Positions 18,323 through 27,212 of a stretch of 64,000 nt of DNA are shown here, piece after piece. Numbering within the stretch: position 1 is the stretch's first letter; each line of letters opens with the position of its first letter. Under the pieces are notes generated by a model. That model did not search any database. It was not told the DNA's origin and saw only the letters and a program-made list of their open reading frames with translations. The translations under genes and the position numbers were made by a program. Source of the DNA: Bacteroides bouchesdurhonensis (lineage in GTDB: Bacteria; Bacteroidota; Bacteroidia; Bacteroidales; Bacteroidaceae); contig NZ_LT707006.1 in assembly GCF_900155865.1 (NCBI RefSeq), positions 1,075,626 through 1,139,625 on the forward strand, written 5' to 3'.

Positions 18323-18625
18323 TATGTGAATAAAGAAGTATTTTCATGTTCTGTATTGAAGCGTATAAGAGAAAATAATGAATATCAATTTTTGCATAGC
18401 TTGATAGATAATTTTGCGGCACGTAATGAATGTTTATAATCCTTTTTAAATCATATAGAATTTGAGGAGGTTGATAATATAGAACCAGTTTGGGTGTGTT
18501 ATTGTGAGGATTGGATAATACAAAATTTACTGGAGAATAGAGTAATAAAAGAAAAGGTGAAAGAATATGTAACTAATGATACATTGGGAAAATGGAAGTT
18601 TGATCACATGTGGAAGTTATTATGA

Positions 18626-18997
18626 TAAAAGGTACAAAAAAGGATATAGTATTTATATAATGTTTGTTTGGAGCTTTGTGCACTAAAATGTTTTTTCTTT
18701 GTTAATATAGAGGATTTTGTTTACCTTTCCTCTAAAAAGAAAAATCCCCAGCTCTTATATTCGTATGTAACTTACTTGTATCTAATTAATTATACTTATA
18801 GTCCGTAAATTTTCCCACAAAACGCCTAAGACGACAAGTGTTTTGTCGTCCGAAGTAATAAAGTTTGTTACTTTCCTCTTCAGCCTGAAAGGACTACGCC
18901 GGTGTCCAATCCCTCTATGGATACAATAATTTTGTAAACTCGCTCCTGTGGCAGCACAAAGGTAATTATGTTGTCGATAGAGGTATATCGGAAAGGT
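18626..18997. other. Spacer with hairpin beside the IS110 remnant
   Basis: No gene is seen. A hairpin GACGACAA-GTGTT-TTGTCGTC lies at 18830-18850, about 150 bases beyond the 3' end of the IS110-type transposase remnant. Part of this spacer is probably the non-coding flank of that element; its outer end could not be placed. Confidence 0.4.
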
Positions 18998-19945
18998 CTA
19001 TCCGACCCATAACGATTCTAATGCCTGAATATCATTTTGCCATTCCGCCTCCTTTTCAAGACGCTTGAGGTAAACATCTATAAAATCCTCGTCTTTTGTC
19101 AGCATGTGCCATACCGCGACCAATAGCTTTCGGGCGATGGCTACTTGTATCTTCATCTTGTTCTTATGGCGTTGGGTGCATTGCACGTAGCTGAAGTTTG
19201 AGAAAAAGCAGTTTCGGGTTCTGGATGCGACTCAGGATATTTCAATCAATATCTGACGCAGGAATCGGTTCCCATGCGTCGTCCTGTTGCTCTTGACTTT
19301 ATTGTTGCTTATATCATTGCGTGGTTTCAATCCACACCATCCTACGAGGTTTGTTGCTTTTTCAAACGGTTTCATGTCAGCCCCGGTCTCCGCAATTATA
19401 GCCGAAGCGGCGCGTTCTTTAACACCGGGGATGCTCTGTAGACGTTTGAATTGTTTCGGGAAGTGTTCCTGGCACATGGCAATGAGGGCATTCCTGCATT
19501 CTTCGATTTGTCGCTCGATTACCTCTATAAGCTCTGCGTATTGCTTTAACAAACAGATGTCTGCCTGGTGGAAGTCACCCGTTACGGCATCCTTTATGAT
19601 GTTGCGTCCGTATTTACGCAGAGTTTTTCCATGAATGAGTTTCACCAGCTCCTCAGGGTCTGTTATACCGGTTATTATTGCACGGACGCACTTCTGATAG
19701 CTTTTTCCATTGACTCGGGATACATAGTTACTTAACCGAAAACCACATCGCTGTAAAGCAGCGTCCAGTTTATTGGTGTTATACGTCAGGTCTTCATTCA
19801 GGTCGAAGATGCGACGGTTATACTTGCGCATGTCCTGCACTGTCTTATCCGGCACAAAGCTTCCCCGAATCAGATTCTTCAACAAGCATTCCGCTATCCA
19901 TTGAGCATCCTTCACATCACTCTTGCGACCGGGAAGCTGCTTTAT
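18998..19945 (-). pseudogene. IS110/IS116-family transposase remnant
   Basis: Reading leftwards from 19945, the frame gives YFIKQLPGRKSDVKDAQWIA, then LQSIPGVKERAASAIIAETG and FEKATNLVGWCGLKPRNDIS, the Transposase_20 domain of IS110 elements. A TGA at 19232-19234 stops it after QILIEIS. The same frame then continues with VQCTQRHKNKMKIQVAIARK to the original end at 18998. The stop is probably a TGG-to-TGA change. The N-terminal DEDD domain is missing: only INPYF is left beyond the ISL3 insertion at 21417-21433. The copy is dead. Confidence 0.8.
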
Positions 19946-20040
19946 AAAATAAGGGGTCAGTCCGAAAATCCTGTGGGTATGTTATGTTAATACGCGAAAG
20001 TAATCTATCTTTGCGGTTAGATTTTAACAACAACAATCCA

Positions 20041-20403
20041 ATGAATTCTAGTCGCACCCTACATAAGTTACTACGAGTCATCTTCCCCGAAGTTTTAATG
20101 GAGTATTTTGAGATTTCCGGTTGGCATGACGACTCTGCCAAAATCGAAGTTTGGCTTGATGAAAAGAACTACCTGGAACGTTCCGATTACAAGAGTGGAA
20201 CTGTGATTTCACATGGTTTTACAGATGAGAAAGTTATCCAGGACTTTCCTCTTCGTGGCAAACCGGTTTATCTCCACGTAAGACGTCGCCGCTGGTATGA
20301 CAAGGCTAGCGGGGAAACGTTTTCCTATACCTACGATGATCTTACTGCCGAAGGGACGAAACTCACTCCTGAGTTCGTTGCTTTTTTAAAAGAAGAAGAT
20401 TGA
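20041..20403 (+). CDS. ISAon1-type transposase N-terminal protein
   Basis: 120 residues from ATG 20041 (MNSSRTLHKLLRVIFPEVLM). It continues YFEISGWHDDSAKIEVWLDE and ends with a basic zinc-free module (LHVRRRRWYDKASGETFSYT) as in the small first ORF of ISAon1-like elements. The frame could open earlier at 19984, but that lies on the terminal repeat. It ends in an A/T-rich slippery-looking stretch (20381-20403) where the next frame begins. Confidence 0.8.
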   Translation: MNSSRTLHKLLRVIFPEVLMEYFEISGWHDDSAKIEVWLDEKNYLERSDYKSGTVISHGFTDEKVIQDFPLRGKPVYLHVRRRRWYDKASGETFSYTYDDLTAEGTKLTPEFVAFLKEED

Positions 20404-21382
20404 AACTACGGCGGCCAGTATAAGCTCCATAGCAGATGCTTATGGGGTAAACGGTAAACAGCTAGCTTCACAGTACAAGGAGTTTATCAGCGCATACAGA
20501 GAGTGGGACCAGTTGGACCATGCCACAGACTATGTCCTGTTCAAGCAGAACCTGGGTCCCAGCCTTTGTATTGACGAGACTTCCTTGAGCTGCGGAGAAT
20601 TATATACTGTTGTCACTAACCGTGCGGGGCGTGGTGGCAGAGGCACCCTTGTGGCCATGATACGTGGCACGAAGTCTGAAGACGTCATCAAGGTGCTTGA
20701 AATGATTCATGTCTCCAAGCGCAAGACGGTCAAAGAGGTCACTTTGGATCTTTCGCCGACCATGATGCGGATTGTCCGAACGGCTTTTCCCAACGCCACT
20801 ATGACCAATGACCGGTTTCATGTACAGAAGCTCTTTTATGAGGCAATTGATGAACTCAGGATTACTTATCGCTGGATGGCACGGGATCTGGAGAACGATG
20901 AAATTCAGCGGTGCAGGGAGCAGGGTATAGAGTATGTTCCGTTTCGATATGCCAATGGCGATACCCGTAAGCAGTTGCTGGCCAGGGCTAAACATCTACT
21001 TGTCAAGCATTTTAGCAAATGGACTGAATCCCAAAGAATACGTGCGGAAATCATATTCGAACAGTATCCGGAATTGAAATCAGTTTACGACTTGGCTATA
21101 GAGTTGACCAATATATATAATAAGCACTATGACAAGAATGTGGCACGTGGAAAGCTTGCCTTGTGGTACAATAAGATAGAAAAGCTTGGATACGGATGTT
21201 TCAGAACCGTAACGAATACCATGCAGAACTATTATGAAACAATACTAAACTATTTCGTTAACAGGGAAACGAATGCATTTGCAGAATCATTCAATGCAAA
21301 AATCAAAGCCTTCAGAGCACAGTTTAGGGGAGTCGGAGATATACCTTTCTTTATTTTTAGATTATGCAAACTAACTGTGTAG
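20390..21382 (+). CDS. ISL3-type DDE transposase
   Basis: The frame is open from just after a TAA at 20387-20389 and lacks a convincing ATG near its beginning (a TTG at 20513 is possible). It probably is made by a +1 frameshift from the preceding ORF around 20398-20403. It carries the DDE core: CIDETSLSCGELYTVVTNRA, VTLDLSPTMMRIVRTAFPNA, TNDRFHVQKLFYEAIDELR, and the C-terminal ETNAFAESFNAKIKAFRAQF. All three acidic motifs are present, so the protein looks functional. It ends 3 bases before the right inverted repeat. Confidence 0.8.
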   Translation, partial: KKKIETTAASISSIADAYGVNGKQLASQYKEFISAYREWDQLDHATDYVLFKQNLGPSLCIDETSLSCGELYTVVTNRAGRGGRGTLVAMIRGTKSEDVIKVLEMIHVSKRKTVKEVTLDLSPTMMRIVRTAFPNATMTNDRFHVQKLFYEAIDELRITYRWMARDLENDEIQRCREQGIEYVPFRYANGDTRKQLLARAKHLLVKHFSKWTESQRIRAEIIFEQYPELKSVYDLAIELTNIYNKHYDKNVARGKLALWYNKIEKLGYGCFRTVTNTMQNYYETILNYFVNRETNAFAESFNAKIKAFRAQFRGVGDIPFFIFRLCKLTV

Positions 21383-21508
21383 ATTTAACATACCCACAGG
21401 ATTTTCGGACTGACCCAAAATAAGGATTTATCCCTCAGGTTTTTACGTTGACGGGTTTTTACGTTGATCCCCAATTTGAGCTGGCGCAAACCATAGCTAA
21501 AAAAGAAA

Positions 21509-21543
21509 AAGGCACCCAAGAGTGGAAGCCTCTCAAATGCCTT
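21509..21543 (-). terminator. Terminator downstream of tRNA-Met
   Basis: AAGGCA...AGAG pairs with CTCT...TGCCTT around a short loop. On the minus strand it is followed by TTTTTCTTTTTT. It lies 12 bases beyond the 3' end of the tRNA. Confidence 0.8.
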
Positions 21544-21555
21544 ATTCTTATCAAG

Positions 21556-21629
21556 TAGCGGGACCCGGGATTGAACCGGGGACCTCATGATTATGAATCA
21601 TGCGCTCTAACCAGCTGAGCTATCCCGCC
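21556..21629 (-). tRNA. tRNA-Met (anticodon CAT)
   Basis: 74 nt on the minus strand starting GGCGGGATAGCTCAG. The acceptor stem is 7 bp with a G1-U72 wobble. The anticodon loop is TTCATAA with a perfect 5-bp stem CATGA/TCATG. The T-arm is CCCGG-TTCAATC-CCGGG and the discriminator is A. CCA is not encoded. Elongator Met is favoured over Ile-CAU by the overall sequence, but the two are hard to separate by eye. Confidence 0.93.
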
Positions 21630-21851
21630 ATCATTTCTCGATTGCGGGTGCAAAGATAGGTGTTTTTTTATAATCTCCAAAACAATTGAGCACTTTTTTG
21701 TGTTTTTCTATATGATAAAATCTTACTTTCCTTTTAATTAAGGAGGTTGAGGGTTAAAGATGGAAGATGTTTTAAATAAAGTGCTTGATTTATACTATGT
21801 ATTTAGAAAAAAGTATTTATCTTGGCGCACTCAATACAATTTGAAATTGCT

Positions 21852-22238
21852 ATGAAAAAAGAAAAAATTCATTTGGAGTATTTGCTAAATGCAACATCAA
21901 AAAATATTATTTGGACAGCTATTAGTACACCGACCGGGTTGGAGGACTGGTTTGCTGATAGAGTGGTATCCGACGACAAAGTTGTAGAGTTTCATTGGGG
22001 GAAGACGGAACAAAGAAATGCCGAGATTGTTGCAATTCGTGCTTTTTCCTTTATCCGTTTTCGTTGGTTGGATGACGAAAACGAACATGATTATTTTGAA
22101 ATAAAGATGATTTATAATGAGCTGACAAGTGACTATGTATTGGAAATTACTGATTTTGCCGAACCGGATGAAGTAAATGACATGAAAGAATTGTGGGAGT
22201 CACAGGTATCTAAATTGCGAAGAACCTGTGGATTTTAG
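21852..22238 (+). CDS. START-like (SRPBCC/AHSA1-type) domain protein
   Basis: 128 residues from ATG 21852 (MKKEKIHLEYLLNATSKNII). An in-frame upstream start at 21822 is less likely because it lacks the family's usual beginning. The pattern (IWTAISTPTGLEDWFADRVV, FIRFRWLDDENEHDYFEIKM, then LELTDF-like ending) is that of small START-like proteins common in Bacteroidetes. Ligand and role are unknown. It precedes the LptF/G-type gene by 80 bases on the same strand. Confidence 0.8.
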   Translation: MKKEKIHLEYLLNATSKNIIWTAISTPTGLEDWFADRVVSDDKVVEFHWGKTEQRNAEIVAIRAFSFIRFRWLDDENEHDYFEIKMIYNELTSDYVLEITDFAEPDEVNDMKELWESQVSKLRRTCGF

Positions 22239-22280
22239 TTAACTTTCAATTAAAAATTTCCTAGGCTACTTTTTTTATAC

Positions 22281-22288
22281 TAATTTTG
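22281..22288 (+). promoter_or_regulatory. -7 promoter box of the LptF/G gene
   Basis: TAATTTTG matches TANNTTTG. TTTC at 22257-22260 lies 20 bp upstream in the -33 position. Confidence 0.4.
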
Positions 22289-22318
22289 CGTCTTAAATGC
22301 ACGAAGAACCAATTTAAG

Positions 22319-24217
22319 ATGCTACGCATAAAGAAATTAGATATATTTATCGTTAAGAGCTTTTTTCTGCTTTTTATCGGTACATTCTTCATCTGTCTTT
22401 TCATTTTCATGATGCAGTTTTTATGGAGATATGTAGATGAATTAGTTGGAAAGGGATTGGAGATGAGTGTCATGGCTCAGTTCTTCTTTTATTCCGCATT
22501 AACGTTGGTGCCATTGTCATTGCCATTGGCTGTGTTGTTGGCTTCTTTGATTACTTTCGGTAACTTTGGTGAACGTTATGAGCTGCTTGCAATGAAAGCA
22601 GCGGGTATTTCTTTGCTTAAAATCATGCGTCCGCTTGCAATTTTTGTCTGTGGGTTGGTGGGCGTCTCCTTTTATTTTCAGAATGTTGTCGGACCTATCG
22701 CTCAGGCTAAACTGGGGACTCTGATTCTTTCGATGAAACAAAAATCTCCGGAAGTCGATATTCCGGAAGGAGTGTTCTATTCCGAAATACCGGATTACAA
22801 CCTGAAGATTGCCAAGAAGGATAGAAAAACCGGTATGTTATATGATGTGTTGATCTATAATTTGCGCGATGGTTTTGAGAAGGCACATATTATCTACGCA
22901 GACTCCGGTCGTATGGAGATGACAGCTGATAAGCAACATCTTTGGTTACATTTATATAGTGGTGACTTGTTTGAAAATTTGAAAGCACAGAATTTGAAAG
23001 CACAGAATGTGCCTTATCGTCGTGAATCATTTCGTGAAAAACACTCGATCATTGAGTTTAATTCCGACTTCAATATGGTGGACAGTGATATTATGGGTAA
23101 GCAGTCCTCAGCCAAAGATATGAAACAGTTGGAAGCTTCTATTGACTCAATGAAGTTGGTAGGTGATAGCATCGGGCGGCAATATTATACGGAAGTGTCA
23201 CAGGGTAATTTTCGTCCATCTTACACGTTGAGTAAGGAAGATACAATAAAGATAGAAGAAGCGGATATTCGTACATATAATGTAGACAGTCTTTATGAGG
23301 TATCATCGTTGGCACAGAAACAGAAGGTGATTACAGCAGCAGCAGGTAAAGCAGAGAATATATCTAATGATATCTCTTTCAAAACTTTCCAAATGGCAGA
23401 CAATGACACCCGTATCCGTAGGCATCGGACGGAGTGGCATAAGAAATTTACCATATCATTGTCCTGTTTATTGTTCTTCTTCATCGGGGCTCCGTTAGGT
23501 GGTATCATTCGTAAGGGGGGGCTTGGCATGCCTGTGATTGTGTCTGTAATGGTATTTATTATCTATTACATTATAGATAATACAGGTTATAAGATGGCAC
23601 GCGACGGAAAATGGATTGTATGGATGGGAATGTGGACCAGTAGTGCTATTCTGGCTCCTTTAGGTTTTTTCCTTACCTACAAATCGAATAAAGATTCAGT
23701 GGTGCTTAATGCCGATGCTTATATTAATTGGTTCAAGAAGATTGTCGGTATCCGGAGTATGCGTCATTTGTTTAAGAAAGAAGTAGTAATTAACGATCCT
23801 GATTATGAACGTTTACCCCAAGATTTGGATCGACTTACTGCTGAGTGTAAAGCTTACATGGCGAAAAATCGCTTGACTAAAGCACCTAATTATTTCAAAT
23901 TATGGATGGTGGGTGAGAAGGACGATGAAGTGGTGGCTATCAATGAACAACTAGAATCGTTAATAGAAGAAATGTCCAACACGAAGTCGGTTACTTTAGT
24001 GAATACATTAAACAATTATCCCATTATTCCCGTTTCGGCTCATATACGTCCGTTCCATAAATATTGGATGAATCTGCTTGCCGGAGTCATATTCCCTATT
24101 GGTTTATTCTTTTATTTCCGTATCTGGGCATTTCGTGTCCGGTTATCTAAAGATATGGAGCGGATCATTAAGAACAATGAACAAATTCAATTCATCATAC
24201 AGAATATTAATAAATAA
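22319..24217 (+). CDS. LptF/LptG-family permease (YjgP/YjgQ)
   Basis: 632 residues from ATG 22319. The N-terminal [20 protein letters not shown] starts TM1, followed by further TM segments ([40 protein letters not shown]). A long periplasmic insert then precedes the C-terminal TM set ([40 protein letters not shown]). By family it is a transmembrane subunit of the Lpt complex that moves lipopolysaccharide to the outer membrane. It is much longer than the ~360 residues of E. coli LptF/G. Whether it is F or G cannot be decided. A 15-bp in-frame tandem duplication (near 22976-23006) gives [11 protein letters not shown]. The ribBA start follows 5 bases after the stop. Confidence 0.9.
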   Translation: MLRIKKLDIFIVKSFFLLFIGTFFICLFIFMMQFLWRYVDELVGKGLEMSVMAQFFFYSALTLVPLSLPLAVLLASLITFGNFGERYELLAMKAAGISLLKIMRPLAIFVCGLVGVSFYFQNVVGPIAQAKLGTLILSMKQKSPEVDIPEGVFYSEIPDYNLKIAKKDRKTGMLYDVLIYNLRDGFEKAHIIYADSGRMEMTADKQHLWLHLYSGDLFENLKAQNLKAQNVPYRRESFREKHSIIEFNSDFNMVDSDIMGKQSSAKDMKQLEASIDSMKLVGDSIGRQYYTEVSQGNFRPSYTLSKEDTIKIEEADIRTYNVDSLYEVSSLAQKQKVITAAAGKAENISNDISFKTFQMADNDTRIRRHRTEWHKKFTISLSCLLFFFIGAPLGGIIRKGGLGMPVIVSVMVFIIYYIIDNTGYKMARDGKWIVWMGMWTSSAILAPLGFFLTYKSNKDSVVLNADAYINWFKKIVGIRSMRHLFKKEVVINDPDYERLPQDLDRLTAECKAYMAKNRLTKAPNYFKLWMVGEKDDEVVAINEQLESLIEEMSNTKSVTLVNTLNNYPIIPVSAHIRPFHKYWMNLLAGVIFPIGLFFYFRIWAFRVRLSKDMERIIKNNEQIQFIIQNINK

Positions 24218-24222
24218 ATGTA

Positions 24223-25437
24223 ATGGAAGAGATTAAAATGGATAAAATAGAAGATGCGATTGCCGATTTCAAAGAAGGCAAGTTCGTTATAGTAGTGGAT
24301 GATGAAGATCGTGAGAACGAAGGTGATTTAATTATAGCTGCTGAAAAGATAACTCCTGAGAAAGTAAACTTTATGTTAAAGTATGCGCGTGGAGTACTTT
24401 GCGCTCCTATCACGGTATCTCGTTGTAAAGAATTGGACTTACCACATCAGGTAAGTGACAATACCTCTGTATTGGGTACTCCTTTCACCATTACGATTGA
24501 CAAGTTAGAAGGCTGCACAACCGGAGTTTCTGCTAGTGATCGTGCTGCAACGATTCAGGCATTGGCAGATCCTGCCTCTACACCGTCTACATTCGGCCGC
24601 CCGGGACATATTAATCCGCTTTATGCACAGGAAAAAGGAGTGTTGCGTCGTGCCGGACATACAGAAGCAACGATTGATATGGCACGTCTTGCCGGACTTT
24701 ATCCTGCTGGTGCTTTGATGGAGATTATGAGCGACGACGGTACGATGGCACGTTTGCCGGAGCTTCGTAAGCTGGCAGATGAACATGGATTAAAGTTGAT
24801 CTCTATTAACGATTTGATTGCTTATCGTCTTAAACAAGAATCCATTGTAGAAAAAGGGGTAGAAGTAAGTATGCCGACCGAGCATGGTATGTTTCGTCTG
24901 ATTCCTTTCCGTCAGAAATCAAATGGTTTGGAACATGTAGCTTTATTTAAGGGCACTTGGAAGGAAGACGAACCTATTCTGGTACGTGTACATTCATCGT
25001 GCATAACAGGTGATATTTTCGGTTCTAGACGTTGCGATTGTGGTGAACAGTTGCACAAAGCCATGGAGATGATCGACCAGGCGGGAAAAGGAGTTGTTGT
25101 CTACCTCAATCAGGAAGGTCGTGGTATCGGTTTGATGGAGAAGATGAGGGCCTATAAACTTCAAGAGGACGGAATGGATACAGTAGATGCAAATATCTGT
25201 CTAGGACATTTGGCTGACGAACGTGATTATGGGGTAGGTGCACAGATTCTTAGAGAGTTAGGAGTACACAAAATGAAGCTTTTGACAAATAATCCTGTAA
25301 AACGGGTAGGTTTGGAAGCCTATGGATTGGAGATTGTCGAAAATGTTCCTGTTGAAACAGTTCCTAATCCGTATAATGAACGGTATTTGAGAACGAAAAA
25401 AGAAAGGATGGGACATACATTACATTTTAATAAGTAA
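24223..25437 (+). CDS. ribBA: Bifunctional DHBP synthase / GTP cyclohydrolase II
   Basis: 404 residues. Residues ~7-205 are RibB ([12 protein letters not shown] at 26-37, [28 protein letters not shown]), making dihydroxybutanone phosphate from ribulose 5-phosphate. Residues ~215-404 are RibA, with zinc ligands Cys260, Cys271 and Cys273 ([18 protein letters not shown]), [18 protein letters not shown] and [12 protein letters not shown]. Together they supply both precursors of riboflavin. It is cytosolic. It is closely spaced behind the LptF/G gene, so probably co-transcribed. No FMN riboswitch was recognised upstream. Confidence 0.95.
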   Translation: MEEIKMDKIEDAIADFKEGKFVIVVDDEDRENEGDLIIAAEKITPEKVNFMLKYARGVLCAPITVSRCKELDLPHQVSDNTSVLGTPFTITIDKLEGCTTGVSASDRAATIQALADPASTPSTFGRPGHINPLYAQEKGVLRRAGHTEATIDMARLAGLYPAGALMEIMSDDGTMARLPELRKLADEHGLKLISINDLIAYRLKQESIVEKGVEVSMPTEHGMFRLIPFRQKSNGLEHVALFKGTWKEDEPILVRVHSSCITGDIFGSRRCDCGEQLHKAMEMIDQAGKGVVVYLNQEGRGIGLMEKMRAYKLQEDGMDTVDANICLGHLADERDYGVGAQILRELGVHKMKLLTNNPVKRVGLEAYGLEIVENVPVETVPNPYNERYLRTKKERMGHTLHFNK

Positions 25438-25519
25438 ATCGCTATTTTGTTTTCATATATCAAATAAAATCGCTTATTTTGCAACGAATTTCACTCAACA
25501 ACAATAAAATAGATACAAA

Positions 25520-26713
25520 ATGAATCAATTATCAGATCGTTTGAACAGCTTGTCGCCATCGGCGACACTTGCCATGTCTCAAAAGAGTAATGAGCTTAAG
25601 GCACAAGGCGTTGATGTTATTAACTTAAGTGTAGGAGAACCAGATTTCAATACTCCTGACCACATCAAAGAAGCTGCGAAAAAAGCTATAGACGACAATT
25701 TCTCTCGCTACTCTCCGGTACCGGGTTATCCGGCTTTGCGTAATGCGATTGTTGAGAAACTGAAAAAAGAGAACGGTCTGGAATATACAGCCGCTCAGAT
25801 TTCTTGTGCGAATGGTGCAAAGCAATCTGTTTGTAATGCAATCATGGTGTTGGTTAATCCGGGTGAAGAAGTAATTGTGCCAGCTCCTTATTGGGTGAGT
25901 TATCCGGAAATGGTGAAATTGGCAGAAGGTACTCCTGTGATTGTTTCAGCAGGTATCGAACAGGATTTCAAGATTACTCCGGAACAGTTGGAAGCTGCTA
26001 TTACTCCGAAAACAAAGGCGTTGATTCTTTGTTCTCCGTCTAATCCGACCGGATCTGTATATACTAAGGAAGAATTAGCAGGATTGGCTACTGTGTTGGC
26101 TAAACATCCGCAAGTAATAGTAATTGCTGACGAAATCTACGAACATATCAACTATATCGGTAAACACGAAAGTATTGCTCAATTTCCGGAAATGAAGGAA
26201 CGTACAGTGATTGTAAATGGTGTTTCTAAAGCATACGCCATGACAGGATGGAGAATCGGTTTTATTGCCGGTCCGGAATGGTTGGTGAAAGCTTGCAATA
26301 AGTTACAAGGTCAATACACTTCAGGTCCTTGTTCTGTATCTCAGAAAGCTGCTGAGGCTGCTTATACAGGTACACAAGAGCCGGTTAAAGAAATGCAGAA
26401 GGCTTTCCAACGTCGTCGCGACTTGATCGTTAAGTTGGCAAAAGAAGTGCCGGGATTCGAAGTAAATGTACCGCAAGGTGCTTTCTACTTGTTCCCGAAA
26501 TGCGATAGCTTCTTTGGTAAGAGTTGTGGGGAACGTACAATTAAAGATTCAGATGACTTAGCTCTGTACTTGCTTGAAGAAGCTCATGTAGCTTGTGTAG
26601 GCGGTGCATCGTTCGGTGCTCCTGACTGCATTCGTATGAGTTATGCTACAAGTGATGAGAACATTGAAAAGTCTATTTGCCGTATCAAGGAAGCGTTGGC
26701 TAAATTGAAATAA
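25520..26713 (+). CDS. Class I aspartate-type aminotransferase
   Basis: 397 residues, fold-type I PLP enzyme. NLSVGEPDFNTPDHI is at 35-49, SNPTG at 174-178 and ADEIYE at 203-208. The PLP lysine is Lys237 in VNGVSKAYAMTGWRIG, and the Arg that binds the substrate carboxylate lies in CIRMSYA near the end. The best reading is aspartate aminotransferase (oxaloacetate/glutamate). Substrate range cannot be fixed by sequence alone. It has its own AT-rich upstream region with a TTATTTTGC box and is followed by a terminator at 26737-26774. Confidence 0.9.
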   Translation: MNQLSDRLNSLSPSATLAMSQKSNELKAQGVDVINLSVGEPDFNTPDHIKEAAKKAIDDNFSRYSPVPGYPALRNAIVEKLKKENGLEYTAAQISCANGAKQSVCNAIMVLVNPGEEVIVPAPYWVSYPEMVKLAEGTPVIVSAGIEQDFKITPEQLEAAITPKTKALILCSPSNPTGSVYTKEELAGLATVLAKHPQVIVIADEIYEHINYIGKHESIAQFPEMKERTVIVNGVSKAYAMTGWRIGFIAGPEWLVKACNKLQGQYTSGPCSVSQKAAEAAYTGTQEPVKEMQKAFQRRRDLIVKLAKEVPGFEVNVPQGAFYLFPKCDSFFGKSCGERTIKDSDDLALYLLEEAHVACVGGASFGAPDCIRMSYATSDENIEKSICRIKEALAKLK

Positions 26714-26736
26714 TCGACAGACGAAATAAAATTACT

Positions 26737-26774
26737 GCGGCGGAAGTTTTCCAAAGAGGAAAATGCTCCGTCGC
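26737..26774 (+). terminator. Terminator of the aminotransferase gene
   Basis: GCGGCGGA (26737-26744) pairs with TCCGTCGC (26767-26774) with one G-T pair. An inner TTTTCC/GGAAAA stem sits inside. ATTTGTTATTT follows. Confidence 0.75.
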
Positions 26775-26810
26775 ATTTGTTATTTGAATGTACCCATCCA
26801 TCCATAAAAA

Positions 26811-26838
26811 AAGGCTACCTTCCGTAGAAAGCAGCCTT
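26811..26838 (-). terminator. Terminator of the ferredoxin gene
   Basis: AAGGCT (26811-26816) pairs with AGCCTT (26833-26838), with extra inner pairs. On the minus strand seven T follow (complement of 26804-26810). It lies 21 bases beyond the ferredoxin stop codon. Confidence 0.8.
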
Positions 26839-26859
26839 CACTTTTTTGAGTAGATTGTA

Positions 26860-27030
26860 TTATTCAGCTGGGTGAATAGCTTCAGACGGACAAACGTCTG
26901 CGCAAGTACCACAGTCAGTACATACGTCCGGGTTGATAGAATAGATATCACCTTCAGAGATAGCTTCAACCGGACACTCGTCGATACAAGTTCCGCAAGC
27001 AATACAATCGTCACTAATTACGTAAGCCAT
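26860..27030 (-). CDS. Small 2[4Fe-4S] ferredoxin
   Basis: 56 residues starting MAYVISDDC. The two cluster motifs are CIACGTCIDECP and CTDCGTCADVCP, each CX2CX2CX3CP, so it should bind two [4Fe-4S] clusters and act as a low-potential electron carrier in anaerobic metabolism. It is a complete clostridial-type ferredoxin, monocistronic, with its own -7 box (TATTTTTG, complement of 27069-27076) and a strong terminator. High expression is likely. Confidence 0.96.
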   Translation of the reverse strand: MAYVISDDCIACGTCIDECPVEAISEGDIYSINPDVCTDCGTCADVCPSEAIHPAE

Positions 27031-27068
27031 TTTTTTAAGATTTAAATTATTAGTACTAATTCGTTTGG

Positions 27069-27076
27069 CAAAAATA
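27069..27076 (-). promoter_or_regulatory. -7 promoter box of the ferredoxin gene
   Basis: TATTTTTG on the minus strand matches TANNTTTG. It is 38 bases upstream of the ferredoxin ATG. No clear -33 TTTG is seen. Confidence 0.4.
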
Positions 27077-27175
27077 AGCGTTTTATTTGTTACTTGGTAT
27101 GATTCTATGATTAAAATGATTTAATTTGTATTTCTTCTAAATAAGAGACACGTCTTATTTGTGCTATATTTTTCG

Positions 27176-27183
27176 TATTTTTG
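27176..27183 (+). promoter_or_regulatory. -7 promoter box of metA
   Basis: TATTTTTG matches TANNTTTG and lies 29 bases before the metA ATG. A TTTG at 27158-27161 is nearer than the usual 19-21 bp. Confidence 0.4.
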
Positions 27184-27212
27184 CAGACAAATTACTAATA
27201 CATAGCAATAAT

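Larger units (their letters stand above)
16852..18625 (+). pseudogene. Small gene split by an IS and carrying an internal stop
   Basis: An open frame 16852-16991 (ITLYYGLYTLLVLYENN, RMPILEKDLLRKALKAPNFS) is interrupted by the IS at 16992-18322. Removing the IS with one 5-bp target copy rejoins it exactly in frame to 18328-18436 (NKEVFSCSVLKRIRENNEYQ, FLHSLIDNFAARNECL). A TAA at 18437-18439 follows, and the same frame then stays open to 18625 (EEVDNIEPVWVCYCEDW, FDHMWKLL). No start codon is obvious for the upstream part except the internal ATG at 16921. I do not recognise the family. It is downstream of and collinear with the fimbrial operon. Confidence 0.55.
19954..21416 (+). mobile_element. 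ISL3-type (ISAon1-like) insertion sequence, 1463 bp
   Basis: The terminal inverted repeats are perfect over 31 bp (19954-19984 and 21386-21416; outer bases GGGTCAGTCC). It is flanked by the 8-bp target duplication AAAATAAG (19946-19953 and 21417-21424). It sits inside the IS110 remnant. Intact ends and duplication suggest a recent, possibly still mobile copy. Confidence 0.9.

Noticed and set aside
21438..21471. Twofold repeat of TTTTTACGTTGA near the tRNA terminator
   Set aside because: Only two short copies; could mark an old junction but does not support a defined element or att site.
24050..24260. FMN riboswitch before ribBA
   Set aside because: The gene follows the LptF/G-type gene by 5 bases and the RFN element pattern is absent.
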